Part shown: positions 1 to 6,688 of the stretch, piece by piece
How the letters are laid out: the number at the start of each line of letters is the position of its first letter
Position numbering within the stretch: position 1 is the stretch's first letter
Assembly: GCA_041584475.1 (NCBI GenBank)
Contig: JBFHDX010000115.1
Coordinates: 1-11,328, forward strand
From: JBFHDX01 sp041584475
Lineage (GTDB): Bacteria; Pseudomonadota; Alphaproteobacteria; UBA8366; JADFVY01
Length of the DNA: 11,328 nucleotides
Direction: 5' to 3'
Position numbers and translations under genes: made by a program
The notes under the pieces: generated by a model
The model's input: only the letters and a program-made list of their open reading frames with translations
Databases searched by the model: none
Told to the model about the DNA's origin: nothing

Positions 1-280
1 CGTCGGGACGCAGTACCGTTCGGCGATCTTCGCGGTCGACGACGCCCAGGCCGAGGTCGCCCGCAGCTATATCGACCAGCTCGACGCGGCCGGCGTGTTC
101 GCCGCGCCGATCGTGACCGAGGTGGTGCGGCTGGAAGAATTTCACGAGGCCGAGGACTATCACCAGAACTACGCGGCCGAGCATCCGACGCAGCCCTACA
201 TCGCCTGCGTCGCGCTGCCGAAGATCCAGAAGCTGCGCAAATACCTGCCGACAATGCTGAGACAGCCCGCACGGGCCTGA
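1..280 (+). CDS. msrA: Peptide methionine (S)-S-oxide reductase MsrA, C-terminal part (5' end outside window)
   Basis: Reading from base 2, the frame is open from the window edge to the TGA at 278-280 and gives about 92 residues. It begins with VGTQYRSAIF, the conserved MsrA segment C-terminal to the catalytic GCFWG motif, which lies off the window. AEDYHQNY follows near the middle and HPTQPYI near the end; both are typical of the MsrA core and tail. MsrA reduces the S epimer of methionine sulfoxide in proteins or as the free amino acid, using thioredoxin, and is normally cytosolic. The catalytic cysteine cannot be seen. One Cys is present in the tail (PYIAC); whether it serves as a resolving cysteine cannot be judged from this part. 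The internal GTG at 95 is not the start, because the conserved GTQYRS lies upstream of it. The next gene is the redox-type cyclase, same strand, about 210 bases on. Confidence 0.93.
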   Translation, partial: VGTQYRSAIFAVDDAQAEVARSYIDQLDAAGVFAAPIVTEVVRLEEFHEAEDYHQNYAAEHPTQPYIACVALPKIQKLRKYLPTMLRQPARA

Positions 281-309
281 CTTGCGCCGCATCGCTCCAG
301 GGGGAGGCG

Positions 310-325
310 CGGAGCACTGGCTCCG
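310..325 (+). terminator. Short hairpin 30 bases after msrA (weak terminator candidate)
   Basis: CGGAGC (310-315) and GCTCCG (320-325) form a perfect six-pair stem with the loop ACTG. It lies 30 bases past the msrA stop. No T run follows, so intrinsic termination is doubtful; it may be a fold in the transcript only. Confidence 0.3.
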
Positions 326-374
326 ATCGGCGCACGCGACGATCGCGCCTGGGCGGGCGGACCTGCTCGGCCCC

Positions 375-403
375 TTGCAACGTGCTGACCGCAGACCCAT
401 CAT
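375..403 (+). promoter_or_regulatory. Candidate promoter for the cyclase gene
   Basis: TTGCAA (375-380) and CATCAT (398-403) are separated by 17 bases and each matches the sigma-70 consensus at four of six positions. Transcription would start near 410, upstream of the preferred ATG at 490 and downstream of the alternative GTG at 382. The match is modest and comes from reading alone. Confidence 0.3.
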
Positions 404-489
404 CCAACCGCAGCCCGGCCGCACGACGCCGGACCCGAGAGCCGAGGCAAGACGATGCACGTTCCCGCGATGGGCAGGCGGTGCGCCCG

Positions 490-2190
490 ATGAGCCCGCG
501 GACCGACCGACGCTCGCTCATCGTCACGCGACTGCGCCTGGCGACCGGGCTGATCCTGTTCAGCTTCGTGCTCACACACTTCCTCAACCACTCGCTGGGA
601 CTGATTTCCCTCGACGTCGCCGAGCTCGGCCGCAAGCTGTTCGTCGTGGTCTGGCGGAGCCCGCCGGGGAGCGTCCTGCTCTACGGTTCGCTGCTGATCC
701 ATTTCCTGCTCGCGCTGTGGTCGCTGTACCGCCGGCGCAGCCTGCGCATGCCGCGATGGGAGGCGGCGCAGCTCGTGTTCGGGCTCATGATCCCGCCGTT
801 GCTGATGGCCCACATGGTCGGCGCGCGCGGCGCCTTCACGGTGGCCGGCACGGATGTCAGCTATCCGCTGGTGATCTATCAGCTCTGGATCGCCGACCCG
901 CTGAACGGCGTCAGGCAGACGGGGCTGTTCGTCGTCGTCTGGATCCATGCCTGTATCGGCCTGCATTTCTGGCTGCGGGTGAAGCCCGGCTACCCGCGCT
1001 TTGCGACGGCGGCCTACACGGCCGCGATTCTCATCCCGACGCTGGCCCTGATCGGCTTCGCCGAGGCATCGGCCGACGTCCTGCGGCTGACGCAGCAGCC
1101 GGGCTGGTTCGACGCGGTGCGCACGGCGGCGCACCCGCCGGGACCCGAGGATGCCGCCTTCATCGTGGCCGTGCGCGATGCGCTGCTGGACACCTACTGG
1201 GTGTTGCTCGTCGGCACCCTGATGGCGCGGGCCGCGCGCTATCTGCTGGTCCGGCGGCGCGCGATCGCGGTCAGCTATCCGGGCGGCCCGCGCATCGCCA
1301 TTCACCCCGGCGCCAGCATCCTCGAGGCGAGCCGGATGGCCGAGATCCCGCACGCCTCGGTCTGCGGTGGTCGCGGGCGCTGCTCGACCTGCCGCACGCG
1401 GATCTCGCAGGGGCTCGACTCGCTGCCGCCACCGAACGAACAGGAGGCCGCGGTGCTGCGGCGGATCGGCGCGCCGCCCAACGTGCGCCTTGCCTGCCAG
1501 ACGCGCCCGACCGCGGATGTCGCGGTGATGCCGCTGCTGCCGCCGGTCAACGGACTGCGCGAGGCGCGCCGGCAGCACGAGTTCATGCAGGGCCACGAGC
1601 GCGAGGTGGCGGTGCTGTTCGCCGACCTGCGGGCGTTCACGCGGCTCTCCGAGAAGCGCCTGCCCTACGACGTCGTGTTCCTGCTGAACCGCTATTTCGA
1701 AGCGATGGGCAGCGCCATCGAGGCCGCCCAGGGACGTCTCGACAAGTTCATCGGCGACGGCGTGATGGCGATATTCGGCATCCGCCGGCCGGTCGACGAC
1801 GCCTGTAGCCGGGCGCTCGTGGCAGCGGCGGGAATGGCGGCGAATCTGGCGCGGCTCAACGCGAACCTGGTCGAGGAGGGAATGGAGCCGTTGCGCATCG
1901 GCATCGGCATCCATGCCGGCCCGGCGATCGTCGGCGAGATGGGTTACGGCCGGGCGACGTCGGTCACGGCGATCGGCGATACGGTGAACACCGCCAGCCG
2001 GCTCGAAGCCCTGGCCAAGGAATTCGGCTGTCAGCTGGTGGTCTCGGAGACCGTCGCGCGGCACGCCGGGATCGAATTCCCGGAAACCGCGCGCCGGGCG
2101 GCACAAATTCGCGGGCGCGCCGCGGAGCTCGCGGTTTACGCCGTCGCCGACGCGCGCGAGGTCGCCCTGCCCGAGGTCACGCCTGACTGA
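490..2190 (+). CDS. cyaC: Membrane class III adenylate cyclase with six-helix heme-type anchor and 2Fe-2S domain (CyaC type)
   Basis: Predicted to make cAMP from ATP at the inner membrane. The product from ATG 490 is 566 residues. Six hydrophobic helices lie near 16-39, 61-80, 93-112, 145-163, 172-192 and 231-254. The first four carry histidines: H30/H34 (THFLNH), H71, H108, H153/H159. A ferredoxin domain (about 260-349) has C292-x5-C298-x2-C301 and C336. The cyclase domain (about 369-554) has metal-binding D379 (FADLRAFT) and D423 (FIGDG), K419 and T493 at the base-selecting positions (class IIIb-like), and N500 and R504 (GDTVNTASR) for the transition state, so it looks active. This is the order of Sinorhizobium meliloti CyaC, a diheme-B, quinone-responsive enzyme; redox control here is inferred from that. 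ATG 490 has AGGCGG eight bases upstream. A GTG at 382 would add 36 Arg-rich residues and has no ribosome site. Confidence 0.92.
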   Translation: MSPRTDRRSLIVTRLRLATGLILFSFVLTHFLNHSLGLISLDVAELGRKLFVVVWRSPPGSVLLYGSLLIHFLLALWSLYRRRSLRMPRWEAAQLVFGLMIPPLLMAHMVGARGAFTVAGTDVSYPLVIYQLWIADPLNGVRQTGLFVVVWIHACIGLHFWLRVKPGYPRFATAAYTAAILIPTLALIGFAEASADVLRLTQQPGWFDAVRTAAHPPGPEDAAFIVAVRDALLDTYWVLLVGTLMARAARYLLVRRRAIAVSYPGGPRIAIHPGASILEASRMAEIPHASVCGGRGRCSTCRTRISQGLDSLPPPNEQEAAVLRRIGAPPNVRLACQTRPTADVAVMPLLPPVNGLREARRQHEFMQGHEREVAVLFADLRAFTRLSEKRLPYDVVFLLNRYFEAMGSAIEAAQGRLDKFIGDGVMAIFGIRRPVDDACSRALVAAAGMAANLARLNANLVEEGMEPLRIGIGIHAGPAIVGEMGYGRATSVTAIGDTVNTASRLEALAKEFGCQLVVSETVARHAGIEFPETARRAAQIRGRAAELAVYAVADAREVALPEVTPD

Positions 2191-2242
2191 AAAAAAGTCG
2201 GCCATCGTGGCATCGCGGCAGCCGCTCGCCGGCATACGGGGA

Positions 2243-2299
2243 CAGAGCCGCGCCCGCGCGCATGTTCGTGGCCGGCTCTGCTATGGTGGGCCGCGGCCC
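2243..2299. repeat. Inverted repeat and palindrome upstream of the DUF4139 gene
   Basis: CAGAGCCG (2243-2250) is repeated inverted as CGGCTCTG (2273-2280), a perfect eight-base match with a 22-base spacer. Eight bases further on is the perfect 12-bp palindrome GGGCCGCGGCCC (2288-2299), which ends 10 bases before the ribosome site. Between them is GCTATGGT (2280-2287), which resembles an alphaproteobacterial -10 element, but no good -35 is visible at the right distance. The elements may be a terminator fold of the cyclase gene or an operator; GC-rich DNA makes short palindromes common, so the role is uncertain. Confidence 0.4.
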
Positions 2300-2309
2300 G
2301 CAGCAAGTT

Positions 2310-2315
2310 GAGGAG
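2310..2315 (+). promoter_or_regulatory. Ribosome binding site fixing the GTG start at 2323
   Basis: GAGGAG (2310-2315) lies seven bases before GTG 2323. The longer reading frame opens with a TTG at 2308 that overlaps this site, so TTG cannot be the start. Starting at 2323 gives a signal peptide of normal length. Confidence 0.75.
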
Positions 2316-2322
2316 ACATCAG

Positions 2323-4425
2323 GTGGTCAGCAATAGGGTTACATCCGCGAGCCTACTGTTCGCCGCGCTACTGGTTCTCGCGGCCCCGACGGCCGGGGCC
2401 CAGCAACTCGAACTCAAGCGGGTCATGCTGTCGGCCGGCGGCGTCGGCTATTTCGAGCACGAGGCCGAGGTCGAGGGCGACGCGGTCCTGACGCTCTCGG
2501 TCCGGCTCGACCAGGTCGACGACGTCCTCAAGAGCATCACCGTCTACGACGACAAGGGGACCGCCGGCACGATCCGCCTGCCCGGACGTGAGCCGCTGGA
2601 GCAGGTGTTCCGCGACCTGCCGTTCGGGCCGGAGGCGCTGCAGTCGCCGATCGCGCTGCTCAACGCCCTGCCGGGGTCGGAGATCAGGGCCGCGGGACAG
2701 CGCTCGGTCGAGGGACGGCTGGTCCGGGTCGTGCCGGAAACGGTTATCGTCGGCGACGGCAACGCCGCGACGACGCGCCACCGGGTCACGGTGATGACCG
2801 CCGACGGCATGCGCACCTTCCTGTTCGAGGAGGCCGAGGCGGTGACGTTCACCGACCCCGCCCTGCGCGAGCAGATCGACCGGGCGCTCGTCGCCATCTC
2901 GGCGCACCGTACGCGCGACCGCCGGACGCTCGAAGTGGTGAGCCGGGGTGCCGGCAAGCGCACCCTGCGGGTCGGCTATGTCGTCGCCGCACCGCTCTGG
3001 AAGGCGACGTACCGGCTCGCGCTCGGCGAGGCCGACGCGAAGACCGCCCGGCTGCAGGGCTGGGCCGTCGTCGAGAACATGAGCGGGCAGGACTGGCGCG
3101 ACGTCGAGCTGACTATGGTGTCCGGCAATCCGGTCACCTTCCGTCAGGCGCTGTATACCGCCTACTACGTGCACCGGCCGGACGTTCCGGTCGAGGTCCT
3201 CGGCCGCATCCTGCCGACGCCGGATACCGGCGCGCTCGACCTCGATCGGCTGGCGTCAGGCGAGTATGAACAGCAGTTCCGCCGCGAGCAGCGCGCGATG
3301 CGCGAGGGGCAGGTGGCGGCCGAGAGTATGATGGCCGACGAGGCCGGACGCGTCGGCGGCCGCGCGATGGCCAAGTCGGTCGCCGCCAACGAGCCGACCT
3401 CCATCGTCCCGCCACCGCCGCCGGGCCAGGCACGGATCCTCGCCGCGGCGTCGACCGAAGCCGCGACGCAGGTGACGTTCCGGGTTCCCTATCCGGTCGC
3501 CGTCGCGTCCGGCCAGTCGCTGCTGATCCCGATCATCGACCGCACGGTCCCGGCGCACCGCGTCGCGCTGTACCAGCCGACGACGCACGACCGGCACCCG
3601 CTGGCCACCGTGCGGCTTACGAACGACGGCGCCAGCGGCCTGCCGCCGGGGGTGCTGACGCTCTACGAGAACGGCCGGGACGGAGCCGCCTATGTCGGCG
3701 ATGCGCAGCTCGCGACGCTGCCGACCGGCGAGGAACGGCTGCTGAGCTTCGCCCTCGACCAGAAGGCGGTCGTCGATCGCGAGGTGCAGAGCGAGCAGCA
3801 GATCGCCAAGGGCCGTATCGTCCGCGGCGTGCTCGAGCTGACCTACGCCCTCGAGCAGCGCACGATCTACCGGCTCAAGGCGCCGGCGGCGGAGCCCCGC
3901 GAGATGATCATCGAACACCCGCGAATGGCCGGCTGGACGCTGCGCGAGCCCGAGCCCCAGCGCGTCGAGCTCGCCGACGAGCAATACCGCGTTCCCGTCT
4001 CCCTGAAGGCCGACGAAAAGGCCGAGATCCAGATCGTCATGACGCGACCGCAGGTGCAGCACATCGCGCTCACCGACCTGCGTACCAACCAGTTCATGAG
4101 CTACGCCCGGAACGGCGCGCTGAGCTCGCAGCTGCGCAGTGCGCTGCGGCGCATGGCCGAACTGCGCGAGGTCGTCGACGGCCACGAGCGGCGTCTGCAG
4201 GCCCTGCAGCAGGACCGCAGCGTGCTGCACGAGGAGCAGAAACGGATCCGCGACAACCTGGCGCGCGTGCCGCACAACAGCGACCTGCAGCGGCGTTATC
4301 TGGAGAAGCTCGGCGTCCAGGAGGACGAGATGGAGACGATCCTCGCCGAGACCGCACAGACGCAGGAAGCGCTCGAGCAGGCCCGCGGGGCACTGGTCGG
4401 CTTCATCCAGTCCCTCGACATCTAG
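2323..4425 (+). CDS. Exported DUF4139 domain-containing protein, function unknown
   Basis: From GTG 2323 the product is 700 residues. The first 26 or so are a signal peptide: a basic residue, a hydrophobic run (LLFAALLVLAA), then an AGA-type cleavage site, so the mature protein should be periplasmic or envelope-associated. The body reads as a DUF4139 protein: conserved segments include VGYVVAAPLWKATYRL near 217-232, GWAVVENMSGQDWRDVELTMVSGNP near 246-270, and a beta-rich C-terminal half. A charged, Gln/Arg/Met-rich insert with five consecutive prolines (about 315-370) interrupts the domain. The last 95 residues (about 605-700) are a helical, heptad-like coiled coil rich in Glu, Gln and Arg. 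Distant relatives (MuiA-type mucoidy inhibitor proteins) share the domain, but their biochemistry is undefined. No catalytic motif or lipobox is visible. It stands alone, between the cyclase gene and a strong terminator-like hairpin, so context gives no job. Confidence 0.85.
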   Translation: MVSNRVTSASLLFAALLVLAAPTAGAQQLELKRVMLSAGGVGYFEHEAEVEGDAVLTLSVRLDQVDDVLKSITVYDDKGTAGTIRLPGREPLEQVFRDLPFGPEALQSPIALLNALPGSEIRAAGQRSVEGRLVRVVPETVIVGDGNAATTRHRVTVMTADGMRTFLFEEAEAVTFTDPALREQIDRALVAISAHRTRDRRTLEVVSRGAGKRTLRVGYVVAAPLWKATYRLALGEADAKTARLQGWAVVENMSGQDWRDVELTMVSGNPVTFRQALYTAYYVHRPDVPVEVLGRILPTPDTGALDLDRLASGEYEQQFRREQRAMREGQVAAESMMADEAGRVGGRAMAKSVAANEPTSIVPPPPPGQARILAAASTEAATQVTFRVPYPVAVASGQSLLIPIIDRTVPAHRVALYQPTTHDRHPLATVRLTNDGASGLPPGVLTLYENGRDGAAYVGDAQLATLPTGEERLLSFALDQKAVVDREVQSEQQIAKGRIVRGVLELTYALEQRTIYRLKAPAAEPREMIIEHPRMAGWTLREPEPQRVELADEQYRVPVSLKADEKAEIQIVMTRPQVQHIALTDLRTNQFMSYARNGALSSQLRSALRRMAELREVVDGHERRLQALQQDRSVLHEEQKRIRDNLARVPHNSDLQRRYLEKLGVQEDEMETILAETAQTQEALEQARGALVGFIQSLDI

Positions 4426-4435
4426 GCGCCGGCGA

Positions 4436-4486
4436 CGGGCCGGTCCCGGAGATTCCGTCGGACCGGCCCGCGAAAAGGCTTTTCGC
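4436..4486 (+). terminator. Strong tandem hairpins after the DUF4139 gene
   Basis: Eleven bases after the stop, 4436-4446 pairs perfectly with 4460-4470 (11 bp, CGGGCCGGTCC against its complement). The loop itself contains CGGA/TCCG (447-450 with 454-457 of the same thousand), extending the hairpin. The overlapping palindrome GCGAAAAGGCTTTTCGC (4470-4486) follows at once and supplies TTTT at 4480-4483. This is the best terminator candidate in the window and separates the DUF4139 gene from the Liv operon. Confidence 0.65.
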
Positions 4487-4572
4487 CCGGCGCTGCCGCC
4501 GCCATAGTACGACCGTGTCCCGATTGCGGCGCGGTCGCCCGTGCGGTCCCGCCGTCGGGAAGAAGAAGACAG

Positions 4573-4590
4573 GCGGCATCGATATGCCGC
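4573..4590 (+). promoter_or_regulatory. Leader hairpin just upstream of the Liv binding-protein gene
   Basis: GCGGCAT (4573-4579), loop CGAT, ATGCCGC (4584-4590) form a perfect seven-pair stem, followed by AAAA. It ends 10 bases before the ribosome site GGAGGT (4601-4606). The place suits an mRNA-stabilising or translation-modulating structure, or a repressor site. The rest of the 186-base gap holds the preceding terminator and a weak -10-like CATAGT (4503-4508) without a convincing -35. Confidence 0.45.
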
Positions 4591-4611
4591 AAAAGACAGT
4601 GGAGGTGACCC

Positions 4612-5754
4612 ATGCTGAGACTGGGTGGTGTGCTGGCGGTTGCCGCCAGCGTTTTCGTCGCGTCCCCGACCCTCGCGGAAAGCGTCAGGATCGGCTTCAA
4701 CGTGCCGCTGACCGGCTTTGCCGCGGCCGACGGCAAGTCGGCGTTGACCGGCGCCGAACTCGCCGTCGAACAGGCCAATGCCGAGGGCGGCGTCAACGGT
4801 GCGCAGATCGAGCTCGTCGTCTATGACGACCAGGCCTCGCCGAAGGAAGCGGCGCCGATCGCCGCGAAGCTGATCGAGAAGGATCGGGTGCCGGTCGCGG
4901 TCTCGGGCAGCTACTCCGGCTCGACCCGCGCCGCCGCCGGCATCTTCCAGGAAGCGAAGGTGCCCTATATCGCGGCCTACGCCGTGCATCCCGAGATCAC
5001 CCGGGCGGGCGACTACGTGTTCCGCACGTCCTTCGTCGGCGAGGTGCAGGGCCGGGCCGGCGCGAAGCTGATCGGCGAGACGCTCGGCAAGAAGCGGGTC
5101 GTCGTCATTACGCTGCAGAACGATTTCGGCAAGTCGCTGGCGGCCGGCTTCAAGGAGGCGGCCGGGGCGTTCGGAATCGAAATCGTCAACGAGTACGAAT
5201 ACAGCATCAAGGACCGCCAGTTCGGGCCGATCGTCTCCAAGGTGAAGGCGGATGCGCCGGAGGCCATCTACGCCTCGGGCTATTTCTTCACCGCCGGCCC
5301 GCTGGTCAGCCAGCTGCGCAGCGCGGGCGTCGAGGTTCCGGTCATCGGGCAGGAGGGCTACGACAGCGAGAAGTTCATCGAGATCGCCGGACCGGCCGCC
5401 GAGGGCGTGATCATCACGACATCGCTCGACCGCGATTCCGACGTTCCGGAGACGCGCGATTTCATCGCCGCATTCGAGAAGAAGGCGGGCTTCAAGGCAG
5501 ACATGGTGGCGGCATCCGCGCACACCGCGATCAAGGTGGCCGTCGCCGCGCTGCGCGAGGCCGGGACCTCCGACCGCAAGGCGATCCGCGATGCCATCGC
5601 AGCGACCTCGCTGCAGGCATCGACCGGGACGATCTCGTTCAACGGCCTGGGTGAGGTGCGCAAGGACGTCCAGGTCCAGATGGTCTCCGACGGGGCGTGG
5701 CGTCGTCACTCCGTGATCAGCGACCCGGACCTTCTCGCGCCGCCGACCAACTGA
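4612..5754 (+). CDS. Branched-chain amino acid-type ABC transporter, periplasmic substrate-binding protein
   Basis: Captures the substrate in the periplasm and delivers it to the LivHM channel. The 380-residue product fits the Peripla_BP_6 (LivJ/LivK-like) family. Residues 1-22 are a signal peptide ending SPTLA, with mature protein starting ESVRIGF. Family segments seen are the N-terminal strand and loop IGFNVPLTG (27-35), NAEGGVNG (56-63), SGSYSGSTRAAA (98-109, where family members bind the ligand carboxylate with Ser/Thr), VPYIAAYAVHPEIT (117-130), FRTSF (137-141), QNDFGKS (169-175) and TGTISFNGLGEV (338-349). ATG 4612 has a good ribosome site, GGAGGT, five bases upstream. It opens a five-gene operon with LivH, LivM, LivG and LivF. 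Ligands in this family include Leu/Ile/Val, other amino acids, amides, urea and aromatic acids, so the true substrate is open; nothing nearby is a metabolic gene that would reveal it. Confidence 0.92.
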   Translation: MLRLGGVLAVAASVFVASPTLAESVRIGFNVPLTGFAAADGKSALTGAELAVEQANAEGGVNGAQIELVVYDDQASPKEAAPIAAKLIEKDRVPVAVSGSYSGSTRAAAGIFQEAKVPYIAAYAVHPEITRAGDYVFRTSFVGEVQGRAGAKLIGETLGKKRVVVITLQNDFGKSLAAGFKEAAGAFGIEIVNEYEYSIKDRQFGPIVSKVKADAPEAIYASGYFFTAGPLVSQLRSAGVEVPVIGQEGYDSEKFIEIAGPAAEGVIITTSLDRDSDVPETRDFIAAFEKKAGFKADMVAASAHTAIKVAVAALREAGTSDRKAIRDAIAATSLQASTGTISFNGLGEVRKDVQVQMVSDGAWRRHSVISDPDLLAPPTN

Positions 5755-5767
5755 CCCCGATGCGCCC

Positions 5768-5796
5768 CGCGGGCAGCGCCTGCGGCGTTGCCCGCG
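5768..5796 (+). promoter_or_regulatory. Long intercistronic hairpin between binding-protein gene and livH
   Basis: Bases 5768-5780 pair with 5784-5796 across the loop TGC: thirteen consecutive pairs, one of them a G-T wobble (5776 with 5788). It starts 14 bases after the binding-protein stop and ends 25 bases before livH. No T run follows, so it is unlikely to be a full terminator. Such hairpins in other binding-protein operons protect the upstream mRNA from 3' decay or cause partial termination, giving more binding protein than permease; that role is inferred here. Confidence 0.6.
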
Positions 5797-5821
5797 CGGC
5801 GGTCGGATCACGGACTCGTCC

Positions 5822-6685
5822 ATGCTCTTCGTCGAGCTGCTGCTGCAGGGGCTGGTCCAGGGCGGCATCTACATCCTGATCGCCCTCGGGCTGACCCTGG
5901 TCTACGGCCTGCTGCGCATCCTGCACGTCGCGCACGCCGCCCTGTTCACGCTCGGCGGCTATCTCGGCGTGCTGGTCACCAATGCCACGGGGAGCCTCGC
6001 GCTCGCCTTCGTGGTCGCCATGCCGGTGGTCGGGCTGGTCGGCATCCTGATCTACGAGCTCGCGTACCGGCCGATCCTGCACAAGCCGCCGTTCGTCGCC
6101 CTCATCGCCTCGATCGGCATCTTCATCGCGTCGGAAGAGCTGTTCCGCATCGTGTTCGGGCCCTACGGCCTGTCCTACGCGGAACCGCACCTGGCCGCCA
6201 CGGTTCCGCTCGGCGCCGGGCTCGCCATCAAGACCGCCGAGCTGGCGACCCTGTGCGGTGCGATCGCGACGATCGTGCTGCTCTGGCTGCTGGCGACCCG
6301 CACGCGCACCGGCATAGCCTGGCGGGCCACGGTGACCGATCCGATGATGGCGGAATCGTTCGGCGTCAGCGTGCGGCGCGTGCGGTATCTCAATTTTTTC
6401 GTCGGTTCGGCGCTGGCCGCCGCCGCCGGGATCATGGTCGGGCTGCTCAACAACCTGGTGGAACCCGGGATGGGCGCCGTACCCGCATACAAGGCGCTCG
6501 CGATCATCGTGCTCGGCGGGCTCGGCAGCATCCCCGGCGCGCTGGCCGCGTCGATCGCGCTTGGCGTGATCGAGGCCTTCGGCACGATCTACCTGTCCAG
6601 CCTGCTCGACCGCGACGCCATCGCCTTCGCCTTTCTGATCGCGGTCCTGATGCTGCGGCCGCAGGGCCTGTTCGCGAGGGGCTGA
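5822..6685 (+). CDS. livH: Branched-chain amino acid-type ABC transporter permease LivH
   Basis: One of two inner-membrane channel subunits of the importer. The 287-residue product is almost wholly hydrophobic, with about eight membrane segments, and has the usual LivH length. Family signatures are GGIYILIALGLTLVYG (14-29) then LLRILHVAHAALFTLGGYL (30-48), where the usual NFAHG is HVAHA; the basic loop TRTGIAWRA (161-169); the ATPase-coupling EAA-like loop KALAIIVLGGLGSIPGA (224-240); and the C-terminal LRPQGLF (278-284). ATG 5822 is the first start giving the normal N-terminus, but its ribosome site is weak (only GGAC-like bases upstream), so translation may be lower than that of the binding protein. 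It lies 67 bases after that gene and three bases before livM. Confidence 0.92.
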   Translation: MLFVELLLQGLVQGGIYILIALGLTLVYGLLRILHVAHAALFTLGGYLGVLVTNATGSLALAFVVAMPVVGLVGILIYELAYRPILHKPPFVALIASIGIFIASEELFRIVFGPYGLSYAEPHLAATVPLGAGLAIKTAELATLCGAIATIVLLWLLATRTRTGIAWRATVTDPMMAESFGVSVRRVRYLNFFVGSALAAAAGIMVGLLNNLVEPGMGAVPAYKALAIIVLGGLGSIPGALAASIALGVIEAFGTIYLSSLLDRDAIAFAFLIAVLMLRPQGLFARG

Positions 6686-6688
6686 CGC

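Noticed and set aside
382..489. GTG 382 as the cyclase start
   Set aside because: No ribosome site; adds 36 Arg-rich residues before the first helix and overlaps the candidate promoter. ATG 490 has AGGCGG at good spacing. Not fully excluded.
400..2235. 611-codon minus-strand frame and 282-1808 plus-strand frame over the cyclase gene
   Set aside because: Both are shadows: low-complexity Arg/Ala-rich translations with no family motif, while the cyclase frame shows full catalytic and cofactor motifs.
3256..5868. 870-codon open frame on the minus strand
   Set aside because: It runs antisense through the DUF4139 and binding-protein genes, has Arg/Asp/Gly-rich composition with no recognisable domain, and is explained by scarce stop codons in GC-rich DNA.
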